Below are positions 10,501-20,054 of a stretch of DNA of 64,000 nucleotides, piece after piece. Source of the stretch: Tolypocladium sp. Sup5 PDA-1 (lineage: Eukaryota > Ascomycota > Sordariomycetes > Hypocreales > Ophiocordycipitaceae); assembly GCA_000750105.3 (NCBI GenBank), contig JPHH03000028.1:1-64000 (forward strand), given 5' to 3'. The notes below the pieces were generated by a model. It was not told the DNA's origin and ran no database searches. It saw only the letters and a program-made list of their open reading frames with translations. The translations under genes were made by a program, and so were the position numbers. Position 1 is the stretch's first letter. Each line of letters begins with the position of its first letter.

Positions 10501-12419
10501 CTAGCCTAGAGGTAAGGCTACTAAAGCTATTAGAGTCTTTAGAATTACTACCTTCCTTATTACCTATATACCCGAGGGTTACGAGCCCTAGCCCTATACT
10601 TATACTAGCACTAGTACTAGGGCCTTGTAAGTTTACGAGGGAGAAGAAGCTATCTCTAAAGGCTAGAGAGACGAAGGGCGCTTTCTATATTTATATAAGT
10701 AGCTTCTTTAATAGAAGAGAGGAAAAGCTATATTAACGATCTCTTCCGCTAGAATTAAGGAACTAGCGAGAATTATAAGATTATTAATTTAAGCACGAAT
10801 TCGAAGTAGCTACTAGTAATAAGATAACCTCTTATAAGGACTATAGTACTTTCGAAGCTATATAAGAAGACTAGGTAATAGGGCGAGTCTTACCGCTAAC
10901 TTAGGTATTTAAATATAAATTTAATAAGCATAGCTTCTTATAGAAGTTTAAAGCTAGGCTCTATATACGAGGCGATCTCTAGGAACTTAGAGATAAAGAG
11001 ACCTATACTATAATACTCGCTAGAAGGTCTTTCTAGGTTCTAATAGCTATTATAGCTAGGTTCGACCTTAAGATAAGGTAGCTCGACGCTATAAATACCT
11101 TTACGAATAGCTACCTCGATAAGGATATATTTATATAATTCCCTAAAGGTTACCGCTACCGAGGGTAGGTTCTAAAGTTAATTAGGGCGCTCTATAGGCT
11201 ACGAAGATTACCTCTCTTATAATAATAAGACCTTATAATAACCTTTAAGTTACTAGGACTTATATAGTACCTAGATAACCCTTATATCTTTACGAATAAC
11301 TAGCTAATTATCTTCTTCTTTATTAATAATATAGTCTTACTATACTAAAAGAAATATAAAGATACTATTAATTATATAATTATATAAATTAAGGCGAAAT
11401 ATAAGATAAAGGACTTAGGGCTACTTACCTTCTTCCTTAAAATAAGGGTCCTATAAGATAGGGTAACCTATAAGCTATAGCTCTATTAAGACTCGTATAT
11501 TAAGAAGATTACTATTTTATTTAATATTACCTATAAGGAGGTATTCTACGGTAACCCTCTTCTAATAAATAAGCTATAATTAAACCCTCTATAAGCTATA
11601 GCTAATTAAATATAATAGTATTAGAGTTTAATAGGCTTAGTTAATTACTTAGCTATTATTACGAGGCTAGATATTACTAAAGGCGCCTCCTGCCTAGCGG
11701 AATTCCTCCTTAATCTATCGCTATATTATTAAAAGGTTACTAAAGATATTATTAGCTATATATAGGTAATAAGGTTCCTAGCTATTTAATTTAATAATAA
11801 AGACCCTTAATAAGACTAGCTTATAAGAGTTATATACTTAAGTAACCTAGATAAGGACTAAGACTAAGATCCTAATCCTAACCTAGATTATAAAGTCGCC
11901 TCTAATACTATATTTATAAATAATTAAGAGACTTATAAATTATTATAGGGATTAATCTAATATCTCTTTAGCGGGCCTATTAGCTAGACTATTAATAAAT
12001 AAAATATAGTTATAACCTCGTTAACTAAAGCTAAGCTCCTTACCTTTATATATATAGTAAAGGAAGCTATTATAATATAATACTTATATAATTAAATCGG
12101 CTTATAGCTTAATAATATCCTTACTATCGAGTATAATAATTAATAGACTATCTACCTTATTACTAAAGATATACTAAGATTAAAGACTATACTTAAGCAC
12201 GTTAACGTTTATAGCTACTAGGCTAAGCAGGCTTTTTATAAAGGAAAATTTAAAGTTAAATATACGCCTATAGCTTATATAGTTACGGATAGCCTTATAA
12301 AGGCATTACTAAGCTAGAAATTCGATAACTTTATTAAGTAGCTAGGCCTAGTTAATATTAAGTCTCTAATCGAAGCATAAGTTAAGTTAGAAGACAAAGA
12401 CTAGCTAGAGGGCTTATAG
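7600..12419 (+). pseudogene. Copia Gag-Pol polyprotein, riddled with RIP stops
   Basis: Gag-type helical text occupies about 7.6-8.6 kb and ends in a mutated zinc-knuckle-like block near 8490-8540 (YRLKY, stop, YLEYYYLDKAIR, where several Y codons probably replace Cys). A GAG-pre-integrase segment is near 9.0 kb and the integrase core near 9.4-9.8 kb (RVYIDIFSLY, then EFK-like text). Reverse transcriptase (RVT_2 type) covers about 10.8-11.6 kb with ARLYIRGDL and a catalytic segment FFINNIVLLY where the family has FVDDIVLLY, so both active-site aspartates are lost. RNase H near 11.97-12.1 kb has LFSGPIS and AKLLTFIYIVKEAI. The frame ends at the TAG at 12417-12419. Dozens of in-frame stops preclude function. 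Confidence 0.85.
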
Positions 12420-13015
12420 TCTCTCTCTTTTCCTCGAATTCCTAGTTATTTCTATGAATTGCTATAAATTACCTATATTTCCTATTATTCCTATAAGCTA
12501 CGAATTCCTTGTTTTTTAATACTAATTAAGTAGCCTAACCTACTTAAATTTACTAAGTCTATTAACTTTACGGACTTAATTATTATTAAGCTAATCCCTA
12601 GTAATAGCTTCGACCCCTAGAGGGCCCTAAGCGCCGTTAACCTCTCCTAAGCTATTACTTTATATAATAATACTATTAAAATTTATTACTTAATAAAGAA
12701 AAGGATTATTAAGATTATAGAGGAAAGGAGGATATTTATAGGCAACTATAGCCTAAGGCTACGAGGCTATAAGGCTATAAGCCTATAAGCCTTAATACTA
12801 TAAACGTTAATTAATATAAGCTAAGATATACGAGTTAAGGCTAGCGTACTAACGCTACGATTATTATAGTAGTCTAGATAACCTTATAACGTATTATATA
12901 GCCTAACCTATTAATAAATAAATAAGTAATAGCTTAACCTACTTAACTTACTCGAATTTAATTATTTCACGTAGAAAATATAGTCTAAATAGCTTTACTT
13001 ATCTAGCTATTTACT

Positions 13016-13023
13016 AGGGGGGG
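13016..13023 (+). other. Polypurine tract of the copia element
   Basis: AGGGGGGG lies directly before the right LTR, the expected place for plus-strand priming. The reversed fragment keeps the same tract as a C-run near 1340. Confidence 0.8.
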
Positions 13024-13332
13024 TATATTATATCTACTATATAACCGCTATATTATATTAATAACTCGGTATATATATTTAGGAATTAAGCCTCATTGCC
13101 GTCTTCTATTAATAAATAAAGCCTCGTTATATTAATAACTTAGGACTTAATTAAAGCTATAAACGCCTTAATCGCGAAGTCTAACGCTACTAATACGACT
13201 AACACGTAGCTAACGTTAGATTATATGGCATTATAGGCCTCAACGGCATAGATAAAAGGAAGCTCTTTTCCACTCATTTAGCTAGAAATCAAGAGTCTTT
13301 ACCAGTCAATTATCTCACCTTCTCACGCGTTA
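13024..13332 (+). repeat. Right (3') LTR of the copia element
   Basis: Matches 7194-7500. It begins TATTATATCT (a mutated TGTCATATCC) and ends CACGCGTTA, followed by the target duplication. The last 100 bases still contain CA and TG, unlike the rest of the element, so RIP faded out towards the host gene. Confidence 0.88.
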
Positions 13333-13337
13333 CTTAC
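13333..13337. repeat. Target site duplication CTTAC, right copy
   Basis: CTTAC directly after the right LTR, matching 7189-7193. The next base, 13338, begins a Cys codon that continues the interrupted LysM reading frame. Confidence 0.85.
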
Positions 13338-13874
13338 TGCATCATAACGCAGGAACGACTGGATAAGTTACTAAAAATAACCACGACAACCACTACATCT
13401 TCAAGTACCAGCACGACGACTTCTAAGCTTTTCAAACCGTCTCCTACGGCTTGGGAGGCACTCGGCTGCTATATCGCTACTCTGGAGAAACTCATGAGCA
13501 GCGAGGCAGGAGATCCCGCTCTTACTGTCCCAAAATGTCAAGATATATGCTCTCACACAGACTTTCGCTATGCTGGCGTTGGGATGGGTAATCAGTGCTG
13601 GTGCAGTTCGTCAGTCGCCGGCGAGTTAGCTAAGAATTCTACCGAATGCAACCTACCATGCAGCGGCGACGACAAGACTATCTGCGGTGGCGGCAAGGAT
13701 CGTTTCAACGCCTTTAAGGCTCTGAGACCAGAATTGGAAAGTCCGTGGTCCACAAGCTCCTTGTCTACGTCTGGTAGCGCGCAAACCCTGCCGACCTCTG
13801 CTACAGCTACATCGTCCCAGTCTACGTCGGGAGCTACAAAGAATTTGAGGGTATTCTAAGGTATACTTGGAGGG

Positions 13875-14275
13875 TATGATTCTGGGATTCTGGGGCGTGT
13901 TCTAATATGACAACGGCCACAGACCCCAAGAACAGGCCGTCTATTGTGACGATATAAACCGCAAGGGGATAAAGCTGAGGCTGTATGTTGGCAGAGAAAT
14001 CAGGATATCGTGTCACGTTGGGTGATGATCTAGGGGTGATCACGTTTCAACTGAATGATATTGATGCAATCTGGCTACCTATGCTAGATAGAGGTATGGG
14101 AGAGCCTAATATACTTGCTCGTGGATCATGGTCTTCGCTGAGGATCATGTGATCTTTGCACTGCTTGCGATCCATCAATCTGGGAGTTCGGCTCGCGATG
14201 GTCCGTCGTTCATTTGCCTAGGCGCCGCCCGGTTCGAGCCCGCCAGGTTAACCCCACCGTCAGGTGCCACGACCA
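13875..14275 (-). repeat. Divergent solo LTR related to the gypsy LTRs
   Basis: Several blocks resemble the LTR at 661-1125 in the same order and orientation: AAGGGGATAAAGCTGAGG with TGTATGTTGGCAG (compare AAGGGATAAACCGGAGG with TTTATGTTGGCAG), then CTACCTATGCTAGATAGAGG and a cluster of GGATCATG-type words, then CCGTCGTTCATTTG. Similarity is patchy and the ends are not sharp. It shows little RIP and lies just after the stop of the WSC frame. Confidence 0.45.
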
Positions 14276-14332
14276 TTACCGACGAGATCTGCGCAAACAA
14301 CTAAGCTCTAGCCGAAGGACACCGTCGCCCAC

Positions 14333-15940
14333 ATGATGGCACACAAGCCACCCCTTTCCAACGGCATCCTCGACAGCAGAGGTCGCCAGACTCCCCTGGC
14401 GCTCGTCACGGAGTGGAGCAGCGAGTCCTTGCGCGTCGTCTGTCCGTACTGCCCGGGCTGCCATTGTCATGGCCCCGGCCGACTTCCCCTGACAGGCCAG
14501 ACTCGGGTGGCACACTGCGGTCGAAGTTCAGTGAGCTACCAGCTATTCTACCCGTTCGAAGAGCAGTCTCATGCGCAATACTCCTACAGAATCAACAAGG
14601 CAAGGGGCCTGTTTGTCACGGTTGGCGTGGCGTTACCTTATGACGACGAGGACGAGGAAAGCGAGGATGTGGATGGGAAGGAAGACGATAACGAGGCCGA
14701 GGCCGAAGAACCCGAAGAAGCTAACAGGGACTTCCGAAGCCTACAAGCAGAGCCGGGCGACAGCAACCATAATCAACTACAGACGCTTGAGAACCAAGTC
14801 GAGCGGCTTGCCATCGGCGATGCGGAAACACCAGAGGCCCCATCATTCGATAAGATTTGGGAAGAGCTCATGCAAGATGCCTCTCATCGACAGACTCTGT
14901 TCAATTCGCATTGCATCTTGAACGACTTGCGCGAAGTCGCGTCCCTGCTAGAGACGTACAAGGATGATTCGTTCGTCAGCTGGAGAAACAACGACGGTGT
15001 CAACTGCATCGCCCTGGCCGCAGTGGAAGGCCATGATAAGATGATCCAGTTCCTCCACAGCAAGGGTGGCGATCTCAACAATGCCGACAGTCGCGGACGG
15101 ACGCCGCTGATGGAGGCCGCGCTCTGGGGCCGGCTGAAGGTTGTGCACTTTCTGCTCGAGCACGGCGCCGATCCGCGCGCAAAAGACCTCAAGGGGCACA
15201 GCGCCTACTTTTACTCGAGACCTTTGAGAAGGATGGTGAGGATGCGAGAAGAGTCCAGCGACTACCAAGAGAGTGGCGAAGCCGAGACCAACCGCAGGAT
15301 CATCGCTGTCAAGCTCCAGGCCTTTGAGCCCGTCACGGCGGCCGAGGAGACGGCGAGCTCAGGCTCGTCGAATGAGCTCAAGGTTGGTCACTTTATCATG
15401 AAGACAACCGACCGTGGCACCCAGATCGGTTTCTACGAGTAGAGTATCGCATATGACGTCCCGGACAGGTACAAGACGGTGGCGCGCCTTGACCGTGGCA
15501 GGCTGTTCCCAGTAGTGAGTGCCGCCAGCGGGTGGCGTACTGACTTTGCCATCGAGCACGTTCTCGACAACCGCCTCTGGCGAGACCGTGTCCTCGAGCT
15601 GTGCCAACTGATCGGACACGCCCTGCCCGAGCACGCTCGGGATGAGGCTAGGTGGCCAGGCTCATATCGTGCATCGCATGCTGAGAAGAAGCTCGTGGCC
15701 TACTACATTTACCAGCATGTCATTCTTCCGAGCGAACTCTTGGAAGGCGTCGCCGTTGACCAGCTAGGGGAGTGGATGCAGCAAGATCTCAGACTGCAGC
15801 ATCTCGCGGCTCTGTGCCCTAGGGTTCCGACAGTGCGGGCAGGCATACGAGTCAGCCGAGCCATATGCAGCGACTGCAAGATCTTCATCTCGCGCATCAG
15901 GGCTGTGCTTGGTGTTTCCTTCACGGTTGAACATTGCTAA
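14333..15940 (+). pseudogene. Ankyrin-repeat protein with C-terminal DYW-like deaminase, one in-frame TAG
   Basis: One reading frame runs 535 codons with a single interruption, TAG at 15440-15442 (codon 370). The N-terminal 100 residues hold a Cys/His cluster (CPYCPGCHCHG) in a domain seen with such fungal proteins, followed by an acidic linker (about 102-130). Ankyrin repeats cover roughly 205-290 (NCIALAAVEGHDKMIQFL, RGRTPLMEAALWGRLKVVHF). After the stop the same frame gives a deaminase-like domain: SHAEKKL at about 448-454, where His449 would bind zinc and Glu451 would be catalytic, and ICSDC, where Cys512 and Cys515 complete the zinc site, ending FTVEHC. DYW-like deaminases linked to ankyrin repeats are, to my recollection, a described fungal family thought to act on nucleic acid. 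The stop separates the repeats from the catalytic part. It may be RIP damage from the element 1.1 kb upstream (CAG or TGG to TAG), or it may be bypassed. The flanking text reads as coding, so an intron removing it seems unlikely. Confidence 0.72.
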
Positions 15941-17143
15941 GGTGGCTGGAGGGGAGACTTGTCGGATAGGTGCGGATGACCTAGGCAGCCCTTGGGGCAA
16001 GGAAAAGGAAGTCCTAGGGGCTAGCGGCCGGCAGACTGAATAGTTGAATAGCTTGGCAGGCTCGTGATCAGAAGATTGATCTGCTATTAGTCGGGCAGAG
16101 GCAGCTGACCCTTTGGGCTATGGAAAAAGCAAGTAAGGGGCCGGCTATTTACGGGGCCGGCCGGGATCTGCAGACCCGGTCGGAGGCTGCCGGCGGTGCC
16201 GGCAGACTAATAAGGGGAGGAATTTCCCGTATACAGGGCACGGCAAGCAGACAAGCAAGGCATGCACCAATTGACAAGGAATTCACCTTCATTCACTATA
16301 AATTATATGTGCTGGAATTGCTCAACGCAATAAGACTAGTTACCCAATCCAAGGAAGCCTGGTGGCCTAATCTACAGTTGAGATAAGTGGACGTCCAAAG
16401 TTACAGTATAGTCAAGCTTCTCGTACGAAAGCCATTAAGCGTGTAGTTATCCGGATTGTTGTGAACATGTAGAAAAGAATAACTCGAGGCCATAAATCAA
16501 AGGAAAAATACATACGCTCTGCACGCACGCATCGCTGGCAAGCCTCCATGTCGGAAGGCAGCCGACCAGGGCTGCCGCACGGTGCGAATGAAGCCGCAAG
16601 TCGCTCCCCCGCAAGCCCTGCCAGCGTGTTGAAAAAGTAATACGCGAATCGTGCCCTCTGCCGCGGGGAAACGTGATTTAATTTTTGCGCCTGTCGGTTG
16701 TGCTGACCCATCCACAGAGAAAGCTTGTGTCGGCACAGCCTTAGCCCTATTGGTTGGGGGGGTCGTCGTCACCGCTCATAGAGCTGGCAGTCTACCCTTG
16801 CGTCGTCAAATGCCTCTCACCTGCGTGATGTTCCTGCAGTCAACCTCGCCTAATTCACCAACGTCGTCACTGACATTTTATGGCCGATGACAATGACTAG
16901 CGCAAATTCGATTACACCGGGCGTGATAGGTGACGGGATGAGACTCTTCCGCTGGAAAAATTCGGCGGTGATGTTAAAGCAGTGAGTGATGGTGAGGTCT
17001 TTGGTTGTGTCAAGCCAACCCGCAAGGCGCGTATCCATCTGCGTGCCGGCGAATAGCCACGAGGGTTTGCTTGCGATTTGACAGCCCTGAAACAGCCATC
17101 GACCTAAGTAAAATACAGTACTCGACAATTTCGGGCAGCTCCC
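15941..17143. other. Intergenic region with repeat copy A, no gene seen
   Basis: About 1.2 kb. It contains repeat A (15960-15995) and a GC-rich stretch with GGCCGGC words near 16135-16200. Open frames near 16400-16800 have no recognisable content. Confidence 0.45.
15960..15995 (+). repeat. Repeat copy A (TGTCGGATAG... unit)
   Basis: TGTCGGATAG and TGACCTAGGCAGCCCTTGG are shared with 18143-18177, separated by a short variable stretch. Some 300 bp downstream both copies also share a looser CAAGCA...GCAT...CAATTGA...GAATT block and then CTATAAA. They may be ends of related solo LTRs, but clear boundaries and target duplications are not visible. Confidence 0.5.
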
Positions 17144-18068
17144 TCATCGCAAAATCTCAATTGCGCCCTCCAGGTCCTGTATTGTCTTCCTCAACCTCTT
17201 CCGCAGGTCCCTAGTCTGATGCGACTCCCCGGCTATTGAAGCCAATTTTTCGGTGTCCAACTCGAGTACCCACTGCTCAGAGAATAGTACGAGAGGGCTC
17301 TTGGGTCCGGAGAGGAGGCAGTGGTCGACGGCCTGGTGGTAGATGTTGTCGACGAAACGCTTCCGGGCAACTTTATAGTACGCCTCGAGGATGTCGTGGA
17401 TGTCTTCTGCCGCGTGCTCCGCGTTGCTTCTGTGACGAATAGCAGACTGGATTTGGTCCAGCCCAATGATGAGCGTGCCCCAACCCTGGTTGTTTCCTTT
17501 TCTGGCGTGGCTCCGCAGCTCCTCCTTCATTCAAGTACCGCGGGACTTTTGTAGGCTGCTGTTAAAGTAATGGTTCAGGGTGTATGGCCTTTTCTGCCTC
17601 TCGACATCCACCAGGAGCATTGCCTGTTGCATTCCTTCGCTATATCTTGGAAGAAGGTCATTCAGAATGCGGGATATAAGTTCTTCACGAACTCTTCCGT
17701 CTGGACAGATGATTTCCAGGCTCTTGAGAATGAATCTGTGGATAGCGAGAATGATCTTGCTCAGATATTGTCTTGTCATGGGTCCACTTGGAAGACTGCT
17801 CGCGGAAGGCGCTGGAGAGCAAGCCTGGGCCAAAGGTTCCCAACTGAAGACCCCGAGAGCGACGATACATGCAGCTGATCCATTCCATGATACCTTGCGG
17901 CGGTTCTTGCGTCGTCCAGTCGGTGACGATGATTTTCTCCAGGTCGAGGAAGTCGTCGGATTTTAGTTGTTCAAGTTGATCAATCTCGTCTTCACCGTCA
18001 TAGAGGGAAACTACAAGATTTGGCGAGGCTAGGTTAATGTTATGTAGCGCTAAAATGTACTGGTCCAA
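17144..18068 (-). pseudogene. Dynamin-like protein, middle and GED regions only
   Basis: The minus strand encodes the C-terminal half of a fungal dynamin-like protein. RGLQLGTFGPGLL and FREQSSKW lie in the middle/stalk region. After a frameshift near 17790 come RQYLSKIILAIHRFILKSLE, then LNHYFNSSLQKSR. The GTPase effector domain (ILEAYYKVARKRFVDNIYHQ, HCLLSGPKSPL, LASIAGESHQTRDLRKRLRK) ends at 17144. A TGA at 17531-17533 interrupts the frame just before the effector domain; CGA (Arg) to TGA is the simplest origin. The N-terminal GTPase domain (GxxxSGKSS and later motifs) is not present upstream, where repeat copy B begins at 18143. A truncated, frameshifted relic is the best reading. Intact relatives remodel membranes using GTP, and fungal genomes carry many accessory copies. 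Confidence 0.78.
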
Positions 18069-19026
18069 TAAGCCGGAACCACGAATGTCACGCTGCGGTG
18101 GGAGACAGCAATTAACAATTTATTCCATCGCGAGGCTATTCCTGTCGGATAGATCAGTTGACCTAGGCAGCCCTTGGCCGATGATCGAGATAACGCCCGG
18201 CTAGCCACAGGGGCGGCACGGAGGCCGCGGGATGCGGCAGGGGCCTCTAGGGGATAAAAGAGGCAGGAAATCACTCAGGTTACAAGGACCAAGCAGTGCA
18301 TCATGAATCAATTGATCAATGAATTGGAATACAGAAGCTATAAAGGAACCGCATAACGCGACAATTCCGACCCGATCGATCTAGTGGCTTCATGGAAGAT
18401 AGGCATAAATCTTTTTTCCAGGGAAAGAGACATCATTACTGATAGTATCAACCTTGAACTGTGTTAAATGGTTGACTGGTACGCATGCATCTTCTCATTG
18501 TCAGGAATCGGGATTGACATCAGAACTGAACCCCTTAACCATTTGCTAACTGTGATGACGCAATCATGCTCAACTATCTGCGCCAATGAAGGCCGTGAGA
18601 CTGTGCAAAGCTACTTGTCAGGACGAGGGCGGATTCATGGCAGTGCTCATATTCGATGTTACTAAAAAGCAGTGAGATACGACCACCGAATTAGGCACCA
18701 AGTCACGCTCTAACAATTGTCGAATAAGGTATCGGGTGCGGCTCTGAAGTCAATGTGTAAACCGAAGATGCTGATCGGTGGCGTGGCCAAAGCATGTTGG
18801 AGCTCAGTACAGACCGGATACGCCCTGACAGGTGCAAGCATCTTATCGGAGTCCCTAGGCCACAACCCAGACGTCATTTTAGCCTGACACAGCGACCATC
18901 AGGGTATCGTGCCGGGCTCGTCATCCGACGGAGTTGCTGATCAAGGAATACCTACCCAGAGTTACGAATACAGTGTCTAGGTGCTACACACATTCCAAAT
19001 CTCTGAAACAGCGGCAGCGCAGCACA
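18069..19026. other. Intergenic region with repeat copy B, no gene seen
   Basis: Holds repeat B (18143-18177) and its looser downstream similarity to the region after repeat A (18230-18350). No protein-coding content was recognised between 18350 and the DUF427 gene. Confidence 0.45.
18143..18177 (+). repeat. Repeat copy B (TGTCGGATAG... unit)
   Basis: Partner of 15960-15995 in the same orientation, with TGTCGGATAG and TGACCTAGGCAGCCCTTGG conserved. It lies 75 bp upstream of the truncated end of the dynamin relic, so an insertion here could have removed the GTPase domain. Confidence 0.5.
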
Positions 19027-19682
19027 TCAAACAATCGGATCGAGGTTGCCTCGCCGCCCCTTGACAATGCCCTCGATGTCCGACGTCACCCAGCCGCCGT
19101 AAAAGTCGCCCGGCTGCGGCTCGACCCTCTCGCCGTCGACGAAGCACTCCCACGGCGCGCCGGCGTAGAAGGACAGGTACCCCCGGATCGCCTCAAACGC
19201 CGCCGTCGGGCTCTCGTACGACCAGATGCGGTTCGAGACGGACGCGCCGTCGTCGCCCAGCGCGGCCTTGTAGTACGTCGCGCTGCCCTTCCACTCGCAG
19301 TCGGTGCGGCGTCCCGTGGGCGTGAGGGCGAGGTTGACCGAGGACCGGGGGAGGTAGTACGCTGCTCATTGTACAGACCATCAGCCTGTCTTTCTCCACG
19401 CAGAAGTAGCCGCAATATGACTTGGAGCAATCCTATCCTGCGCCTGAATCCTCATCTTGGCGACAGACATGGACGGATATGTGTGTATACTCGTAACAGT
19501 AGAAACAGAGAGTGGGTCGCGAGCAAGGAAGACAAACTCGGCGGATGGTGCGTCTCCAGCACCCAGTACGCGTCTCTCGTGTCGGCAATCTCCCTTCCCA
19601 GGTACGTGATGCGCAAGTGCCGCGATATCCTCTCCAGCCGCGGCGGGCGAGGGAAGCTCTGGACGTTGAGCTTGGCAGCCAT
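19027..19682 (-). CDS. DUF427-domain protein
   Basis: Two exons: 19682-19538 and 19361-19027, separated by a 176-bp intron starting GTTTGT and ending GAGCAG. The split Thr codon (A|CG) restores the family motif HHPPTYYLP. The product has 159 residues. Typical DUF427 features are visible: REIADTRDAYWVLETHHPP in exon 1, then CEWKGSATYYKAAL, YAGAPWECFVDGERV and FYGGWVTSDIEG in exon 2. DUF427 is a small beta-barrel-like domain shared by bacteria and fungi whose function is not established. The ATG at 19682 is the only one ahead of the conserved part. Exon 2 is very GC-rich in third positions, like the conserved genes that follow. Confidence 0.85.
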
Positions 19683-20042
19683 GTCGTTGCCAGCCGCGCG
19701 CTTATCGGCAGTTGCGATTCAACGGTTCGGGTCCTTGGATGTAACTTGTAAGCATTTAAGAAGAGATGTCAGGAGTTGGGGGACGACGGCGCCCTTCATA
19801 TTTAAGCCGAGTACTCCGTACGTGAAGCGTGATGACGGCCGATGACATGACATCACGACCTCAACATGGCGGCTTCAGCCAGCGAGTAAGTAGATGTGGC
19901 TGGTGCTGGGACCCTGTGGCGCGACACGAGGACGGCGGCGCTCAAAACGGCCAAAATCGTAATACCATGCCACTGTTCGCAATGCGCGCATACAAGTTGA
20001 ATTATTCCAATAAAATCTAGATCATATATTATGCGAAACATG

Positions 20043-20047
20043 AAAAA
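20043..20047 (-). terminator. Possible Pol III terminator of the tRNA-like sequence
   Basis: On the minus strand a run of five T residues starts about eight bases after the 3' end of the acceptor-like stem, the usual position and length for RNA polymerase III termination. Confidence 0.35.
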
Positions 20048-20054
20048 TATAAAT

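Larger units (their letters stand above)
7194..13332 (+). mobile_element. Complete Ty1/copia LTR retrotransposon, heavily RIP-mutated
   Basis: All landmarks of a full element are visible: two LTRs (7194-7500 and 13024-13332), a primer-binding site next to the left LTR, a polypurine tract next to the right one, and a 5-bp target duplication CTTAC. The order integrase, then reverse transcriptase, then RNase H identifies the copia superfamily. CpA and TpG are almost absent over 7.3-13.2 kb while CpG, CpC and CpT persist, so TA dominates; this is CpA-directed RIP. The coding frame is full of TAA and TAG codons, so the element cannot move on its own. A reversed fragment of the same family lies at 1126-1942. 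Confidence 0.92.
6963..13859 (+). pseudogene. Secreted LysM-WSC chitin-binding protein gene, split by a copia element
   Basis: The left part (6963-7193) encodes a signal peptide (MKAAFLLSLLTAVAG) and a fungal LysM domain: DCVGWYNN, LTCEHARDLFGIPPEMF, then AWNPSVGLDCKGW. The right part (13338-13859) encodes a Thr/Ser-rich linker and a WSC domain (LGCYIATLE, VPKCQDICSH, GVGMGNQCWCSS, NLPCSGDD, CGGG) followed by another Ser/Thr-rich tail, with a stop at 13857-13859. The 6139-bp element between them is flanked by CTTAC on both sides. Removing the element and one CTTAC joins the halves in one frame: the codon at 13338 is in register with the codon at 7191. The interrupted text reads through into the LTR and stops at 7227-7229, giving a short LysM-only protein. 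LysM and WSC modules both bind glycans, so the intact product was probably a secreted wall- or chitin-binding protein. The 3' end may itself have been cut by the solo LTR that starts near 13875. Confidence 0.85.

Noticed and set aside
14215..14255. tRNA gene suggested by the B-box-like GGTTCGAGCCC
   Set aside because: The bases on either side cannot form a T-stem, and no acceptor or D arm is found. It lies in LTR-like sequence.
15383..15465. Intron that would remove the TAG in the ankyrin-deaminase frame
   Set aside because: A GT near 15384 and an AG near 15465 exist, but the segment reads as conserved-looking protein (VGHFIMKTTDRGTQIGFYE) in the same frame as both sides, so splicing is less likely than an in-frame stop.
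18934..19845. 303-codon plus-strand frame
   Set aside because: It is antisense to the two exons and intron of the DUF427 gene and is Arg-rich low complexity.
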